Shown in pieces: positions 9,135 through 18,234 of a stretch of DNA of 64,000 nt (within the stretch, counting starts at the first letter, position 1; each line of letters starts with the position of its first letter). The notes under the pieces are model-generated. The model saw nothing but the letters and a program-made list of their open reading frames with translations. It did not search any database and had not been told where the DNA came from. The DNA is from Sphingobium sp. AP49 (GTDB lineage: Bacteria; Pseudomonadota; Alphaproteobacteria; Sphingomonadales; Sphingomonadaceae), in the NCBI RefSeq assembly GCF_000281715.2, contig NZ_CP124576.1, positions 875,501 to 939,500 on the forward strand. The letters run 5' to 3'. The position numbers were made by a program, and so were the translations under genes.

Positions 9135-9516
9135 AGCCGACAATTTCCGCCGTTTCGAGTGCGGGCATGTCGCTCGCGGCTAGCTGGATTGTGGCGGCAA
9201 TACTATGTGCGCGGAAGGGTTTGGTAATGACGCCCAGGGCTGCGGCGGATGCCGTGCCGATCTGCGCCGGGTTGGCGGTCACATAGATCACGCGGATGCC
9301 GAAGCGGCTGGCCAATTCCATGCCGATGCTCGGACCGGTAGGCCCATCCCGCAGATTGAGGTCAACGAGCGCAATATCGCATTCCGCCGCAGCACCAAGC
9401 GCCGCTTCCCGGTCAGCCGCAATCGCGCCGACATCGAAGCCGGCATCCTGCACGATCTGCTCAATTTCCAATGCGACGAAAATCTCGTCCTCGACGATGA
9501 GAATCTTCTTGGCCAT
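9079..9516 (-). CDS. Single-domain response regulator
   Basis: Receiver-only protein of 145 residues. The phosphoacceptor is D52 in IALVDLNLRDG, with the acidic pair D10/E11, T80 in VIYVTAN and K99 in ITKPF, a complete receiver site. There is no output domain, so it probably relays phosphate or acts by protein contact. The last 20 or so residues, rich in Pro, Gly and Ser, fall in the 56-base stretch shared antisense with the 3' end of the kinase gene. Convergent pairing with an HWE-class kinase makes it the natural partner, as single-domain regulators often are for such kinases; the pairing is inferred. Confidence 0.9.
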   Translation of the reverse strand: MAKKILIVEDEIFVALEIEQIVQDAGFDVGAIAADREAALGAAAECDIALVDLNLRDGPTGPSIGMELASRFGIRVIYVTANPAQIGTASAAALGVITKPFRAHSIAATIQLAASDMPALETAEIVGFTPFLPPHGSWSAAGSRG

Positions 9517-9595
9517 TCCCGCGCCCGATATAGTTGGTGCCCTTAAATGCTGCAGGACAGTATCGGTTCCCTCGGGTTAAGAAAATTATAGCGTC

Positions 9596-9817
9596 TCATT
9601 TTTCCGTGCTGGACCACACAATGTCGAACGCCGTGCCGTTCATCAGCAGGACCGATGCCGGATAGCCGCTGTCCGCTGCCTTGCGGGCTGTGTCGGTCGC
9701 GCTGTCGACGGCGGCTTGCTGGCTGTCGAACGGACCAAAATAGCTGTTGTTGAGATTGATCTTCCACACGCCCTCATGGGCAAGCACGATGTAGCGGGCA
9801 TGGGGTAGGCTGGTCAT
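9596..9817 (-). CDS. Small conserved protein, DUF2188-like
   Basis: Protein of 73 residues resembling the DUF2188 pattern: a short beta segment (YIVLAHEGVWKINL), a central helix (SQQAAVDSATDTARKAAD) and a final strand (ASVLLMNGTAFDIVW). No signal peptide or catalytic motif is visible. The start ATG at 9817 follows an intergenic gap, and the gene stands alone between the response regulator and ruvC on the same strand. Function unknown; the family call rests on pattern only. Confidence 0.6.
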   Translation of the reverse strand: MTSLPHARYIVLAHEGVWKINLNNSYFGPFDSQQAAVDSATDTARKAADSGYPASVLLMNGTAFDIVWSSTEK

Positions 9818-9844
9818 GATCCGATGTACCTCGACAAGGGGTGG

Positions 9845-10336
9845 TCAACGCATGGGTATGCGTCGTGCGCTCGCCAGATGATGGGCATGGGTAATTGCCA
9901 CCGCAAGGGCGTCGGCGGCGTCCGATCCAACGATCTTCACCCCCGGCAATAGCCGCTGGACCATGGCATGGACCTGATCCTTCGACGCATTGCCGACGCC
10001 TACGACCGATTTCTTGACCAGTCGGGCGGCATATTCGCCGACTTCCATGCCGGAACGTGCGGCGTTCAGCAGGATGACGCCGCGCGCCTGGCCCAGCTTC
10101 AGCGTCGATTGCGGATTGACGTTGACGAACACCTCCTCGACCGCCGCGCCGTCGGGCCGGTGTTCGAGGATGAGGTCGGTCAAGGCCAGGTCGAGGGCCA
10201 TCAGCCGCGTCGCCAGCGACATGGCGCTATCCGTCTTGATCTGGCCATTGCCGACATGGGCCAGACGGTTGCCGTCGGCGGAAATCAGGCCCCAGCCCGT
10301 CGTGCCGAGGCCTGGATCCAGGCCCAGGATGATCAT
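9845..10336 (-). CDS. ruvC: Holliday junction resolvase RuvC
   Basis: Dimeric endonuclease that cuts four-way DNA junctions in homologous recombination. The catalytic acidic residues are present: D7 in [14 protein letters not shown]67/E68 in AAVEEVFVN, and D139/D142 in [15 protein letters not shown] chose the ATG at 10336 (163 residues) because the codon three places upstream is a TTG and the MIILGLDPG start is standard. It lies 20 bases after yebC on the same strand, the usual yebC-ruvC neighbourhood. ruvA and ruvB are not in the window; the next leftward gene is unrelated. Confidence 0.96.
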   Translation of the reverse strand: MIILGLDPGLGTTGWGLISADGNRLAHVGNGQIKTDSAMSLATRLMALDLALTDLILEHRPDGAAVEEVFVNVNPQSTLKLGQARGVILLNAARSGMEVGEYAARLVKKSVVGVGNASKDQVHAMVQRLLPGVKIVGSDAADALAVAITHAHHLASARRIPMR

Positions 10337-10356
10337 GCGATGCAAGCCGCAGGCAT

Positions 10357-11100
10357 TTAGCCCAGCTTCTCCATCACCGCGTCGGACACTTCGTAATTGC
10401 CCCAGACCGTCTGGACGTCGTCATCATCTTCCAGCGTGTCGACCAGCTTCAGCAGCGTTGCAGCATTGGCTTCATCGACTTCGAGAGTGGTCTGCGGCTT
10501 CCAGGCGAGCTTGGCGCCCTCTGCCGGGCCAAGCTTGGCTTCCAGCGCCTTGGCGACTTCGTGCAGCGCGTCCATTGCGGTCCAGATCTCATGCTCGTCT
10601 TCGTTCGACGAAACATCGTCCGCGCCCGCTTCCAGGGCTGCCTCGAAGATCGCGTCGGCATCGCCGGCGCTGGCGGGATAGGTGATCAGGCCCAGGCGAT
10701 CGAAACCATGGCTCACGGCGCCCGACGCGCCCAGATTGCCGCCATTCTTGGCGAAGGCGGTGCGGACGTTGGTCGCGGTACGGTTGCGATTGTCGGTCAG
10801 CGCCTCGACGATGATGGCGACGCCGCCAGGGCCATAGCCCTCATAGCGGATTTCCTCGTAATTCTCCATGTCGCCGCCGATCGCCTTGTCGATCGCGCGC
10901 TGGATATTGTCCTTGGGCATCGACTGGGCCTTGGCCGCGTTGACCGCCAGGCGCAGGCGCGGGTTCATGTCCACATCGGGCATGCCCATCTTGGCCGCGA
11001 CGGTGATTTCGCGGCTGAGCTTGGAGAACATCGACGAGCGCTTCTTGTCCTGCGCGCCCTTGCGATGCATGATGTTCTTGAATTTGGAATGGCCGGCCAC
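10357..11100 (-). CDS. yebC: YebC/PmpR-family protein
   Basis: Member of the YebC/PmpR family, described both as transcriptional regulators and, more recently, as ribosome-associated translation factors. The product is 247 residues and begins [22 protein letters not shown], the hallmark N-terminus. The start is a GTG at 11100 with AGGAG 6 bases upstream; the open frame extends 20 codons further but has no such support. The acidic C-terminus contains [10 protein letters not shown]. It is followed by ruvC. Confidence 0.95.
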   Translation of the reverse strand: MAGHSKFKNIMHRKGAQDKKRSSMFSKLSREITVAAKMGMPDVDMNPRLRLAVNAAKAQSMPKDNIQRAIDKAIGGDMENYEEIRYEGYGPGGVAIIVEALTDNRNRTATNVRTAFAKNGGNLGASGAVSHGFDRLGLITYPASAGDADAIFEAALEAGADDVSSNEDEHEIWTAMDALHEVAKALEAKLGPAEGAKLAWKPQTTLEVDEANAATLLKLVDTLEDDDDVQTVWGNYEVSDAVMEKLG

Positions 11101-11193
11101 GGCCTTCTCCTGACATTTTCTGTGAAACCGAAGGGCGCTCTCTAGCGAGCGCGTGGCCATCCTGCAACGCTAGAGGATAACCGGGATAAGGGT

Positions 11194-11520
11194 TCAATAG
11201 CGAATGGCGGTGCCCGAGGCTGAGACCATCAGCATCGATCCATTGGCGCCGATCACTTCATAATCCAGGTCGACGCCGACGACGGCATTGGCGCCCAGCT
11301 TGCGGGCATTGCCCTTCATCTCCTCGATCGCTTCGCCCCGGGCGCGTTGCAACACATCCTCATAGGCGCCCGATCGGCCACCGACGATGTCGCGCACGCT
11401 GGCGAAGAGATCGCGGAAGAGATTGGCACCCAAGATCACCTCGCCGGTGACGATGCCCAGATAATCCTGGGCGGGACGGCCTTCCAGGCGGCTGGTGGTG
11501 CTGACGATGATGTCGGTCAT
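11194..11520 (-). CDS. YbjQ/UPF0145 heavy-metal-binding-like domain protein
   Basis: Protein of 108 residues matching the YbjQ/UPF0145 family: N-terminal [26 protein letters not shown], a central [30 protein letters not shown] and a C-terminal [13 protein letters not shown]. The family forms small ring-like oligomers with a dodecin-like fold, and its function is not settled despite the name. No cysteines or metal-binding cluster are visible here. It is a single gene between gapR and yebC on the same strand; separate transcription is suggested by two hairpins between gapR and this gene. Confidence 0.88.
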   Translation of the reverse strand: MTDIIVSTTSRLEGRPAQDYLGIVTGEVILGANLFRDLFASVRDIVGGRSGAYEDVLQRARGEAIEEMKGNARKLGANAVVGVDLDYEVIGANGSMLMVSASGTAIRY

Positions 11521-11603
11521 GATGGGGCGTCCTCTCGGTTTGTGGCGCCCCTGGCGCGAGGGGGCCGGACCTGATGTAGGTCGACAGCGCCCCTCGGCAA
11601 GGT

Positions 11604-11646
11604 CCGGTGCAGCGCACCGGCGGGAATAAGGCGGCGGCCGCCTTAT
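11604..11646 (-). terminator. Two tandem hairpins downstream of gapR
   Basis: CCGGTGC-AGC-GCACCGG (11604-11620) and ATAAGGCGG-CGG-CCGCCTTAT (11626-11646) are perfect stem-loops just past the gapR stop, in the gap before the YbjQ gene. Read leftwards, the first encountered is followed by TTATTCCC rather than a clean T-run, so termination strength is uncertain. Confidence 0.5.
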
Positions 11647-11651
11647 GCCAT

Positions 11652-11894
11652 TTATTCCATGCCCAGCGCGGACAGGTAGGTCTGCAGAATCGCTTCCATT
11701 TCCTGGCGATCATGCGGCTGCATTTTACGCAGGCGGATGATCTGGCGCATGATCTTGGGATCGTAACCGGTCGCCTTGGCTTCCAGATAGACGTCCTTGA
11801 TATCGTCGCCGATACCCTTCTTTTCTTCTTCCAGGCGCTCGATGCGCTCGATCAGAAGGCGCAGCTGGTCGGCCGCGATATTGCCCTCGCTCAT
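11652..11894 (-). CDS. gapR: GapR-like DUF2312 nucleoid-associated protein
   Basis: Small coiled-coil DNA-binding protein of 80 residues. GapR of Caulobacter clamps overtwisted DNA ahead of replication and transcription and stimulates topoisomerases. The sequence shows a long N-terminal helix ([21 protein letters not shown]), the [16 protein letters not shown] segment and a C-terminal helix, as in DUF2312. The ATG at 11894 has GGAGA 6 bases upstream, although the frame is open much further. It is downstream of the DUF1244 gene on the same strand with a 107-base gap. Confidence 0.9.
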   Translation of the reverse strand: MSEGNIAADQLRLLIERIERLEEEKKGIGDDIKDVYLEAKATGYDPKIMRQIIRLRKMQPHDRQEMEAILQTYLSALGME

Positions 11895-11957
11895 GGGAAT
11901 CTCCGTGTCAGTGTGAATCGGTTGGCGGATGCTCCTAGAGCCTGATTGTTTGAGGTG

Positions 11958-11974
11958 GAAGCGCTTTGCGCTTC
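11958..11974. repeat. Hairpin between DUF1244 gene and gapR
   Basis: GAAGCGC-TTT-GCGCTTC is a perfect 7-bp stem with a 3-base loop, 27 bases past the DUF1244 stop and 64 before the gapR start. The surrounding sequence (TGATTGTTTGAGGTGGAAGCGC) looks like a dispersed extragenic element, but it occurs once in this window, so a repeat family cannot be shown here. Confidence 0.35.
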
Positions 11975-12001
11975 GATCGGTCCGCCAGACTCGTTGAGCA
12001 C

Positions 12002-12301
12002 CTAATGATTGTCGGCGTTCTTCGCCACGCTCTCCTGCATCCTGGCGATCTGCTCGGGAGTTGCCTCGCCCTGGTGGCGCGTCTTCCAATCGGCAAAGGG
12101 CATGCCGTGGATGATCTCGCGCGCCTGGTCGCGCGTCAGATTGCCGTCGGCCTCGGCAATCCAGTCGGCCAAGCAGTTGCGGCAAAATCCCGCATTTCCC
12201 ATCAGATCGATGTTCTGAACGTCGGTGCGATGCTGCAAATGCGCGATCAAGCGACGGAAGGCGGTTGCAGCGACGGCGTCGCTGAGTATGTTATCGGTCA
12301 C
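12002..12301 (-). CDS. DUF1244 family protein
   Basis: Protein of 99 residues carrying the DUF1244 signature: [20 protein letters not shown] followed by [11 protein letters not shown]. The CRNC pair suggests a metal or redox site, but no function is established. The start is a GTG at 12301 with AAAGG 8 bases upstream; the open frame extends 104 codons further, across the divergent pyk promoter and into pyk, so the long version is unlikely. It is transcribed away from pyk across a 103-base gap. Confidence 0.85.
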   Translation of the reverse strand: MTDNILSDAVAATAFRRLIAHLQHRTDVQNIDLMGNAGFCRNCLADWIAEADGNLTRDQAREIIHGMPFADWKTRHQGEATPEQIARMQESVAKNADNH

Positions 12302-12404
12302 AGGCGAAACCTTTCGCTTTTCTACATCATCCTGTCGTGCAGCACGGATAATCGATAACGACGCCCTGGCAAGCCAGAGGCGATCATGACGGCCAGGAGA
12401 AGAC

Positions 12405-13862
12405 ATGACACAGCTACCGCCCCGCTCGCGCAAGGTCCGCATTCTCGCGACCCTCGGCCCCGCCAGCGAGAGCGCAGAGATGATTCGCGCCTTGTTCGTC
12501 GCGGGTGCCGACGCCTTTCGAGTCAATATGAGCCATGGGGCGCATGAAGACCATGCCGCCAGGATCGCGACGATTCGGGGGCTGGAAAAGGAATTTGCGC
12601 GACCCACGACCATCCTCGCCGATCTTCAAGGTCCCAAGTTGCGGGTGGGCGTCTTTGAAAAGGGCCTAGTGGTGCTGGAAACCGGCGCGCCCTTCGTGCT
12701 GGATCGCGACGATACGCCGGGCAATGTCCAGCGCGTAAACCTGCCGCATCCGGAAATCTATGCTGCGCTCGTGCCTGAGACCCGGCTGTTGCTGGACGAC
12801 GGCAAGCTGGTGCTGCGGGTGAAGGCGGTCACCGATACGCGGATCGACACGATCGTGGAGATTGGCGGCACCCTGTCCAACCGCAAGGGGGTCAATGTGC
12901 CCGACGTGGTCGTGCCGGTGCCGGCGCTGACCGACAAGGACCGCCGCGATCTCAGCTTTGCGGTTGAGCAGGGCTGTGACTGGATCGCGCTCAGCTTCGT
13001 GCAGCGGCCCGAAGATCTGGCCGAAGCGCGCAAGCTGATGGGCGGCTATGGCGCATTGATGGCGAAGATCGAGAAGCCTTCGGCCGTGCAGCGGCTGGAA
13101 GAGATTATCGAGATGGCCGACGGCGTGATGGTCGCGCGCGGCGATCTGGGCGTCGAACTGCCGCCGCAGGCGGTGCCGCCTTTGCAGAAGCAGATCGTCG
13201 CCACGGCGCGCCGCATGGGCCGTCCGGTGGTGGTCGCGACGCAGATGCTCGAATCGATGATCAAGGCGCCGACGCCGACTCGTGCGGAAGTGTCGGACGT
13301 GGCGACCGCTGTCTATGACGGGGCCGACGCGATCATGCTGTCGGCCGAGACGGCGGCGGGCGACTGGCCGGTCGAGGCGGTGACGATGATGGATAGCATC
13401 GCCCATAGCGTGGAGCGCGACCCGGGCTATTTCGCCCGCCTGCACTTTACCGAGACACGCCCCGACCCCACGACCGCCGACGCACTGGCGGAGGCGGCCG
13501 GCGGCATCGTGTCGGTGGTGGGGGCAAGCGCCATCACCTGCTTCACCTCGTCGGGCAGCACTGTGCGCCGGGTTGCGCGCGAACGGCCTTCCGCGCCGAT
13601 TCTGGCGCTGACGCCGCGCGCCGATACCGCGCGCAAGCTGGGGCTGACCTGGGGCGTCCATGCCATCCGCACAAAGGATATCGGCAATTTCGAGGAGATG
13701 ATCGGCAAGGCCAGGCGCATGGCCTTGCGCCATGACATGACGGTCAAGGGTGGCAAGATCGTGGTGCTGGCCGGCGTTCCCTTCGGTACGCCCGGTTCAA
13801 CCAACGTGCTGCATGTCGCCACCGTGCGCGGCGATGAGCTCAAGGGACGCGACGAGGGCTGA
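12405..13862 (+). CDS. pyk: Pyruvate kinase
   Basis: Converts phosphoenolpyruvate and ADP to pyruvate and ATP. The 485-residue protein starts RKVRILATLGPAS and has the catalytic-lysine signature LMAKIEKPSAVQRLEEI, the magnesium-binding MVARGDLGVELP, and the TRAEVSDVATAVYDGADAIMLSAETA segment. The C-terminal regulatory-like domain is complete (NVLHVATVRG near the end). Ribosome site AGGAG lies shortly before the ATG. A strong terminator follows. Sphingomonads rely on the Entner-Doudoroff route, where this enzyme still provides the final ATP step. Confidence 0.97.
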   Translation: MTQLPPRSRKVRILATLGPASESAEMIRALFVAGADAFRVNMSHGAHEDHAARIATIRGLEKEFARPTTILADLQGPKLRVGVFEKGLVVLETGAPFVLDRDDTPGNVQRVNLPHPEIYAALVPETRLLLDDGKLVLRVKAVTDTRIDTIVEIGGTLSNRKGVNVPDVVVPVPALTDKDRRDLSFAVEQGCDWIALSFVQRPEDLAEARKLMGGYGALMAKIEKPSAVQRLEEIIEMADGVMVARGDLGVELPPQAVPPLQKQIVATARRMGRPVVVATQMLESMIKAPTPTRAEVSDVATAVYDGADAIMLSAETAAGDWPVEAVTMMDSIAHSVERDPGYFARLHFTETRPDPTTADALAEAAGGIVSVVGASAITCFTSSGSTVRRVARERPSAPILALTPRADTARKLGLTWGVHAIRTKDIGNFEEMIGKARRMALRHDMTVKGGKIVVLAGVPFGTPGSTNVLHVATVRGDELKGRDEG

Positions 13863-13883
13863 TTCCCGGAGCATGCCCGATTC

Positions 13884-13918
13884 GGCGCGGCTATCCATCC
13901 GGGTGGCCGCGCCTTTTT
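13884..13918 (+). terminator. Rho-independent terminator of pyk
   Basis: GGCGCGGC, a 14-base loop and GCCGCGCC followed by TTTTT, starting 22 bases after the pyk stop. Confidence 0.85.
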
Positions 13919-13962
13919 CATGGGGCGGCGAATCGATTGCCGGCGTAATATGCACCTACACG

Positions 13963-13995
13963 TTGAGCGCCCGATCCGGAGGATCGGGCGCTCAA
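13963..13995 (-). terminator. 15-bp perfect inverted repeat downstream of rpmJ
   Basis: TTGAGCGCCCGATCC, loop GGA, then the exact reverse complement. It lies 51 bases past the rpmJ stop on the rpmJ side of the gap. There is no T-run on either side, so it may end transcription only weakly, protect the 3' end, or separate the convergent pyk and rpmJ units. Confidence 0.55.
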
Positions 13996-14045
13996 ACAGG
14001 CCTCATTGGGCCGGGAGGATCGGCAAGCCGATCCCCGCGCGCAGC

Positions 14046-14171
14046 TTAGCCCTGGCGGGCCTTGAAGCGGCGGTTGGTCTTGTTGATGACGTAGGTGCGG
14101 CCACGACGACGGATCACGCGGTTGTCCCGGTGGCGGCCCTTGAGCGACTTGAGCGAGTTGCGGATCTTCAT
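14046..14171 (-). CDS. rpmJ: 50S ribosomal protein L36
   Basis: Protein of 41 residues, beginning [19 protein letters not shown] and ending NRRFKARQG. It is the zinc-free form of L36: the CxxC and His metal ligands of the classical form are absent (no cysteine at all), as is usual for the longer alphaproteobacterial type. The frame runs from the ATG at 14171 to the TAA at 14046. It stands alone, as this paralogous form commonly does outside the large ribosomal operons. Confidence 0.95.
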   Translation of the reverse strand: MKIRNSLKSLKGRHRDNRVIRRRGRTYVINKTNRRFKARQG

Positions 14172-14367
14172 TGTGAGCCTTCTGGAATCTTGCTTGATTG
14201 GAAAATCGAAGCGCAGCCCCTATGGGGGAGGGCGCCGAAAGTCAAGGGTAGCCAAGCTTCTTTTGCCACCGTTCATCCTGCGTGCAGCCAAGTCGTGGCT
14301 TCACGCATTGGAAGGAAATAGCCTGGGCGCGGCGTGTAGGGTCTAGCCCCGTTGGAGTTCAAGTTCG

Positions 14368-14958
14368 ATGCTGAAACAGATCATCCTGTCATCCACTCTG
14401 GCCTTGTCGCTGGCGGCCTGTACGACTGTCCCGTCGGCCGAGGTCACGCGATTCCATACCGGCAATCCGGCCCGGACCGGGACGATCGCGATCGAGGAAA
14501 TGCCCGGCAATCCCGACATCAGCCTGGAATTCCGAACCTACGCCGCTGCCGTCGGCCAGCAGTTGCAGCAGGTGGGCTTCAGCCCTGTCACCGGCAATGC
14601 CAGCGACTATGTCGCGCGCGTGGCGTTCAGCCGCAGCTTCCGCCCGACCGGCAATGGCTATAACGACAAGCCGGTGAGTGTCGGCGTCGGTGGCGCGGTG
14701 GGCAGCGGCGGCTATTCGGGCCTGGGCCTGGGCGTGGGTATCAACCTGTCGGGCAAGCCCAAGGATATCGTCACCACCGAGATGCAGGTGCAGATTCGCA
14801 AGCGCAGCGATTCGACCGCCATCTGGGAAGGCCGCGCCTATACCCAGGCACGCGAGGGCTCGCCCGCAGCCCAGCCGGCCGCCGCCGCGCAAAAGCTCGC
14901 TGCCGCCCTCATCGGGGGCTATCCGGGCGAATCGGGGCGCACTATAACGGTCAAATGA
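14368..14958 (+). CDS. DUF4136 outer-membrane-type lipoprotein
   Basis: Lipoprotein of 196 residues: signal helix then the lipobox LSLAAC with C18 as the lipidated residue. After it comes a domain resembling DUF4136 ([22 protein letters not shown]), a glycine-rich stretch ([21 protein letters not shown]), a beta region ([15 protein letters not shown]) and [10 protein letters not shown]. Asp is not at position +2 (Thr-Thr follow the Cys), so the outer membrane is the expected location. The stop overlaps the peptidase start as ATGA, so the two are one operon. Function of the family is unknown. Confidence 0.8.
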   Translation: MLKQIILSSTLALSLAACTTVPSAEVTRFHTGNPARTGTIAIEEMPGNPDISLEFRTYAAAVGQQLQQVGFSPVTGNASDYVARVAFSRSFRPTGNGYNDKPVSVGVGGAVGSGGYSGLGLGVGINLSGKPKDIVTTEMQVQIRKRSDSTAIWEGRAYTQAREGSPAAQPAAAAQKLAAALIGGYPGESGRTITVK

Positions 14959-16085
14959 CCATCTCCATTTCGAGCGCCTTCGACAGCGGCAACATCCGCG
15001 TTCTTTCCATCACCGATAGCCCCGCCGGCGTCCGCGCCGAACTGGAGATCGTCAAGGACAAGGACAGCGACTTCTACCAATGGTTTCATTTCCGTCTGGC
15101 GGGCGCCGCCGGACGGGAGGTGGAACTGGCGATCGTCAATTGCGCGGGTTCGGCCTATCCGGATGGCTGGCCGGGCTACAAGGCGCGGATGAGCGAGGAT
15201 CGCGAGAACTGGCTGCAGGCCGATACCGACTATAGCGATGGCACCCTGACCATCCGCCTCTCGCCCGACAGCAATGCCGTCTGGCTCGCTTATTTCGCGC
15301 CCTATTCGATGGAGCGCCATCATGACCTCGTCGCCTGGGCCGCCTGCCAGCCGGGCGTCGAGCATCGCGAGCTGGGCCTGACGCTGGACGGCCAGCCGCT
15401 CGACATGCTGAGCGTCGGCGAAGGCCCCAAGAATATCTGGCTCTATGCCCGCCAGCATCCCGGCGAGAGCATGGCGGAATGGTGGATGGAAGGCGCGCTG
15501 GAGCGGCTGACCGACGACGAGGACGCCGTCGCCCGCAAATTGCGGCAGAAGGCGACCTTCCACATCGTCCCTAACATGAACCCGGACGGCAGCCGGCGCG
15601 GCCATCTGCGCACCAATGCAGCGGGCGTGAATCTCAACCGCGAATGGCATGAGCCGTCGATGGACAAGAGTCCGGAAGTTTTTCTGGTCCGCGCGGCGAT
15701 GGACGAGACCGGTATCGATTTCGCCATGGACGTGCATGGCGACGAGGCGATCCCGGCGGTGTTCCTGGCCGGGTTCGAGGGCATTCCCTCGATCACCGAC
15801 CGGCAGCTCTCGCTCTATCATCGCTATCGCGACACGCTGGCGGCCCGCACGCCCGATTTCCAGACGCGCCTCGGCTATCCGGTGGCGGGTGGCGGCAAGG
15901 CCAATCTTGCCATGTCGACCAACCAGTTGGCTGAGCGATTCGGCGCCGTCGCGATGACGCTGGAAATGCCGTTCAAGGATAATGATGATCTGCCCGACGC
16001 GGATTTCGGCTGGTCGCCCGCCCGGTCGGCCCAGCTGGGCAAGGATTGCCTGGCGGTGCTGGCGGAGATGATCGACGATATCTGA
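14955..16085 (+). CDS. M14-family zinc carboxypeptidase, cytosolic carboxypeptidase-like
   Basis: Zinc metallopeptidase of 376 residues without a signal peptide. The N-terminal beta domain (1-120) resembles the Pepdidase_M14_N region of cytosolic carboxypeptidases. The M14 zinc site follows: H168 and E171 in [13 protein letters not shown], then [15 protein letters not shown] and GVNLNREW for substrate binding, H261 in MDVHGDEA as the third ligand, and MTLEMPFK with the candidate catalytic Glu near the end. Relatives remove C-terminal or side-chain acidic residues; the bacterial substrate is not known. It overlaps the upstream lipoprotein gene by four bases (ATGA). Confidence 0.85.
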   Translation: MTISISSAFDSGNIRVLSITDSPAGVRAELEIVKDKDSDFYQWFHFRLAGAAGREVELAIVNCAGSAYPDGWPGYKARMSEDRENWLQADTDYSDGTLTIRLSPDSNAVWLAYFAPYSMERHHDLVAWAACQPGVEHRELGLTLDGQPLDMLSVGEGPKNIWLYARQHPGESMAEWWMEGALERLTDDEDAVARKLRQKATFHIVPNMNPDGSRRGHLRTNAAGVNLNREWHEPSMDKSPEVFLVRAAMDETGIDFAMDVHGDEAIPAVFLAGFEGIPSITDRQLSLYHRYRDTLAARTPDFQTRLGYPVAGGGKANLAMSTNQLAERFGAVAMTLEMPFKDNDDLPDADFGWSPARSAQLGKDCLAVLAEMIDDI

Positions 16086-16107
16086 CGAGGGCAATCTGGG
16101 GGCAGCG

Positions 16108-17487
16108 ATGGGGAATGACGGCGTGACGCGACGGACGATCCTGCACGGTGCCGGTGGCGCCATGGCCCTCGGCACCGTCGGCGCGCCGGCCATTGCCAAA
16201 GCCCGGCCATCGCGCGAACGGCTGGAGGCAGCGCTGGCGCGCATCGCTGACCCGGCGGGGGAGGGCAAGCGTACCTACCTCACCCTCTATTCTGACACTG
16301 CACGGGCGGCGGCGGATGCGGCCGATGCCCGCGCTAGTTCGCCCCTCTCGCCGATCGACGGCGCGATCGTCAGCATCAAGGATCTGTTCGACGTCGCAGG
16401 CGAACCGACTCGCGCGGGTTCCCTGATTCTGGCCGATGCCTCACCTGCCACTGTCGATGCGCCGGTCGTCGCCCGGCTGAAGCAGGCCGGCGCGGTGATC
16501 GTCGGCAAGACCAACATGGTCGAGTTCGCCTTTTCCGGCGTCGGCGCCAACCCCCATTATGGCACGCCGGGCAATCCGGCCGACCGCGCCCGCGTACCGG
16601 GCGGATCGACCAGTGGTGGCGGTGTCGCAGTGGCCGATGCCATGTGCGAGATCGCGATCGGGACCGATACCGGCGGGTCGTGCCGCATCCCGGCGGCGCT
16701 GTGCGGCGTCGTCGGCTATAAGCCGACCAAGGCGCGGGTACCGACCGACGGCGCCTTTCCGCTCTCGCCCACGCTCGATTCGATCGGGCCGATCGCGACC
16801 AGCGTGGATGCCTGTTTCCGCACCGATGCGATATTGGCGGGCGAGACACCCCGCCGGCTTGACCTCGCGCCGCTCAAGGGGCTGCGCGCCGGCATTCCGC
16901 AGGGCCTGCCGCTGGCCGATCTGGACGCGACCGTGGCGGCGCGTTTCGCCGATGCGCTGGCGCGGCTGGGCAAGGCGGGCGTGACGCTCAGCGACGAAGT
17001 CTTCCCGCAATTCGATGCGATGCAGGCGCTCCAGTCGCCGGTGCCGATCGCCTCGATCGAGGCCTATGCCATCCATCGCGACCGGATCGCGACCCGTGCG
17101 CAGGATTTCGATCCAATCGTGCTGGCGCGGATGCAGGCGGGCCGTGATGTGACGCCCGAACGCCACCGGCAGATGCTGGCGGAACGCACCGCGCTGGTCC
17201 GGTCGATGGATGCGCGCCTGGCCGGGCTGGACATGCTGGTCCTGCCGACCACGCCGATCGTTGCGCCGACCCAGGCGGAGGTGGCGAACCCGGACATCTT
17301 CGTCGCGCGCAACCGGCTGCTGCTGCGCAACACCGGCCTCGGCAATGTCTTCGACCTATGCGCCATTTCCCTGCCGCTGCCGCGCCAGGGCGGCCTGCCG
17401 GTCGGCCTGATGCTTATGGCACGGGCAGGGCAGGACCAGCGCCTGTTCGCGATCGCGGCTGCGGTGGAAAAGCTGCTCGCGGCCTAG
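16108..17487 (+). CDS. Amidase-signature hydrolase with Tat-type leader
   Basis: Amidase-signature enzyme of 459 residues. Lys91 (IVSIKDLFD), the cis-Ser region GGSTSGGG (165-172) and nucleophile Ser191 in GTDTGGSCRIPAALCG make up the Ser-Ser-Lys triad. The N-terminus has TRRTILHG followed by a hydrophobic stretch ending APAIAKA, a twin-arginine leader, so it probably works in the periplasm. The substrate cannot be predicted; the GatA paralog is excluded by the leader and lack of gatB/gatC. It starts 22 bases after the M14 peptidase and may belong to the same operon. The stop overlaps the convergent dienelactone hydrolase stop by four bases. Confidence 0.88.
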   Translation: MGNDGVTRRTILHGAGGAMALGTVGAPAIAKARPSRERLEAALARIADPAGEGKRTYLTLYSDTARAAADAADARASSPLSPIDGAIVSIKDLFDVAGEPTRAGSLILADASPATVDAPVVARLKQAGAVIVGKTNMVEFAFSGVGANPHYGTPGNPADRARVPGGSTSGGGVAVADAMCEIAIGTDTGGSCRIPAALCGVVGYKPTKARVPTDGAFPLSPTLDSIGPIATSVDACFRTDAILAGETPRRLDLAPLKGLRAGIPQGLPLADLDATVAARFADALARLGKAGVTLSDEVFPQFDAMQALQSPVPIASIEAYAIHRDRIATRAQDFDPIVLARMQAGRDVTPERHRQMLAERTALVRSMDARLAGLDMLVLPTTPIVAPTQAEVANPDIFVARNRLLLRNTGLGNVFDLCAISLPLPRQGGLPVGLMLMARAGQDQRLFAIAAAVEKLLAA

Positions 17488-18203
17488 TCAAATAGTTCGT
17501 CGAGGAAATTCACCATCGCGCGAAAACTGCGCCGGTCGGCGTCGGCGCTGTAGGCCAAGCCCTTTTCCGGCATATGGACGCTCTCGTCGGTGAAGGCATG
17601 GCCGGTATGGCCATAGGCGTGGATCTGCCAGTCGCAGCCCGCCTCGGTCAGTTCCTTCGCCAGCCCCAGCGTGGCATCCTGCGCGGCATAGGGATCGTCC
17701 CAGCCATGGCAGATCAGCAGCTTTGCGGTGATCGTCGCATTGGGGAAGGGCGGTGCTTCATAGACGCCGTGGAAGCTGACGCCGCCGGCAATGTCCGCGC
17801 CGCTGCGGGCGAGGTCGAGCACGCAGCGGCCGCCGAAGCAGAAGCCGATCGCCGCGGTGCGGGCGGCATCGACTCCCGGCATGGTCTTGAGCAGCGCATG
17901 GGCGCCCTGCAGCCGGTCGCGTAGCAGCGCACGGTCGGCATTCAGCGCATTCATATACCGCCCGGCATCGGGATCGGCGCGGGTGGTGCGCTTGCCCTGG
18001 CCAAAGACGTCGGCGACCAGCACGGCATAGCCGAGCGCCGCGACCTTCTCCGCATAGCGGAAGTCGGCTTCCTTCGTGCCCAGGACATTGGGCAGCAGCA
18101 GAATGCCCGGCACCGGCCCCGTGGCGGCATCGTCGACCACGGCGACGCTTTCAAACGGACCATCCGGACCGTCATGGATGATCGTCTGACGAGTGATGGC
18201 CAT
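17484..18203 (-). CDS. Dienelactone hydrolase family protein
   Basis: Alpha/beta hydrolase of 239 residues. The nucleophile is C122 in GFCFGGRC, with D169/D170 in CHGWDD and H202 in HTGHAF completing the Cys-Asp-His triad typical of this family. No signal peptide. The ATG at 18203 has AGGAG 8 bases upstream; the frame is open 64 codons further with no such site. It may act on lactones or esters in general metabolism; no chlorocatechol genes are adjacent. It follows prmA on the same strand with 31 bases between. Confidence 0.88.
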   Translation of the reverse strand: MAITRQTIIHDGPDGPFESVAVVDDAATGPVPGILLLPNVLGTKEADFRYAEKVAALGYAVLVADVFGQGKRTTRADPDAGRYMNALNADRALLRDRLQGAHALLKTMPGVDAARTAAIGFCFGGRCVLDLARSGADIAGGVSFHGVYEAPPFPNATITAKLLICHGWDDPYAAQDATLGLAKELTEAGCDWQIHAYGHTGHAFTDESVHMPEKGLAYSADADRRSFRAMVNFLDELFD

Positions 18204-18234
18204 GAAAGCGTCTCCTGTGGATAGGTCGATAGGA

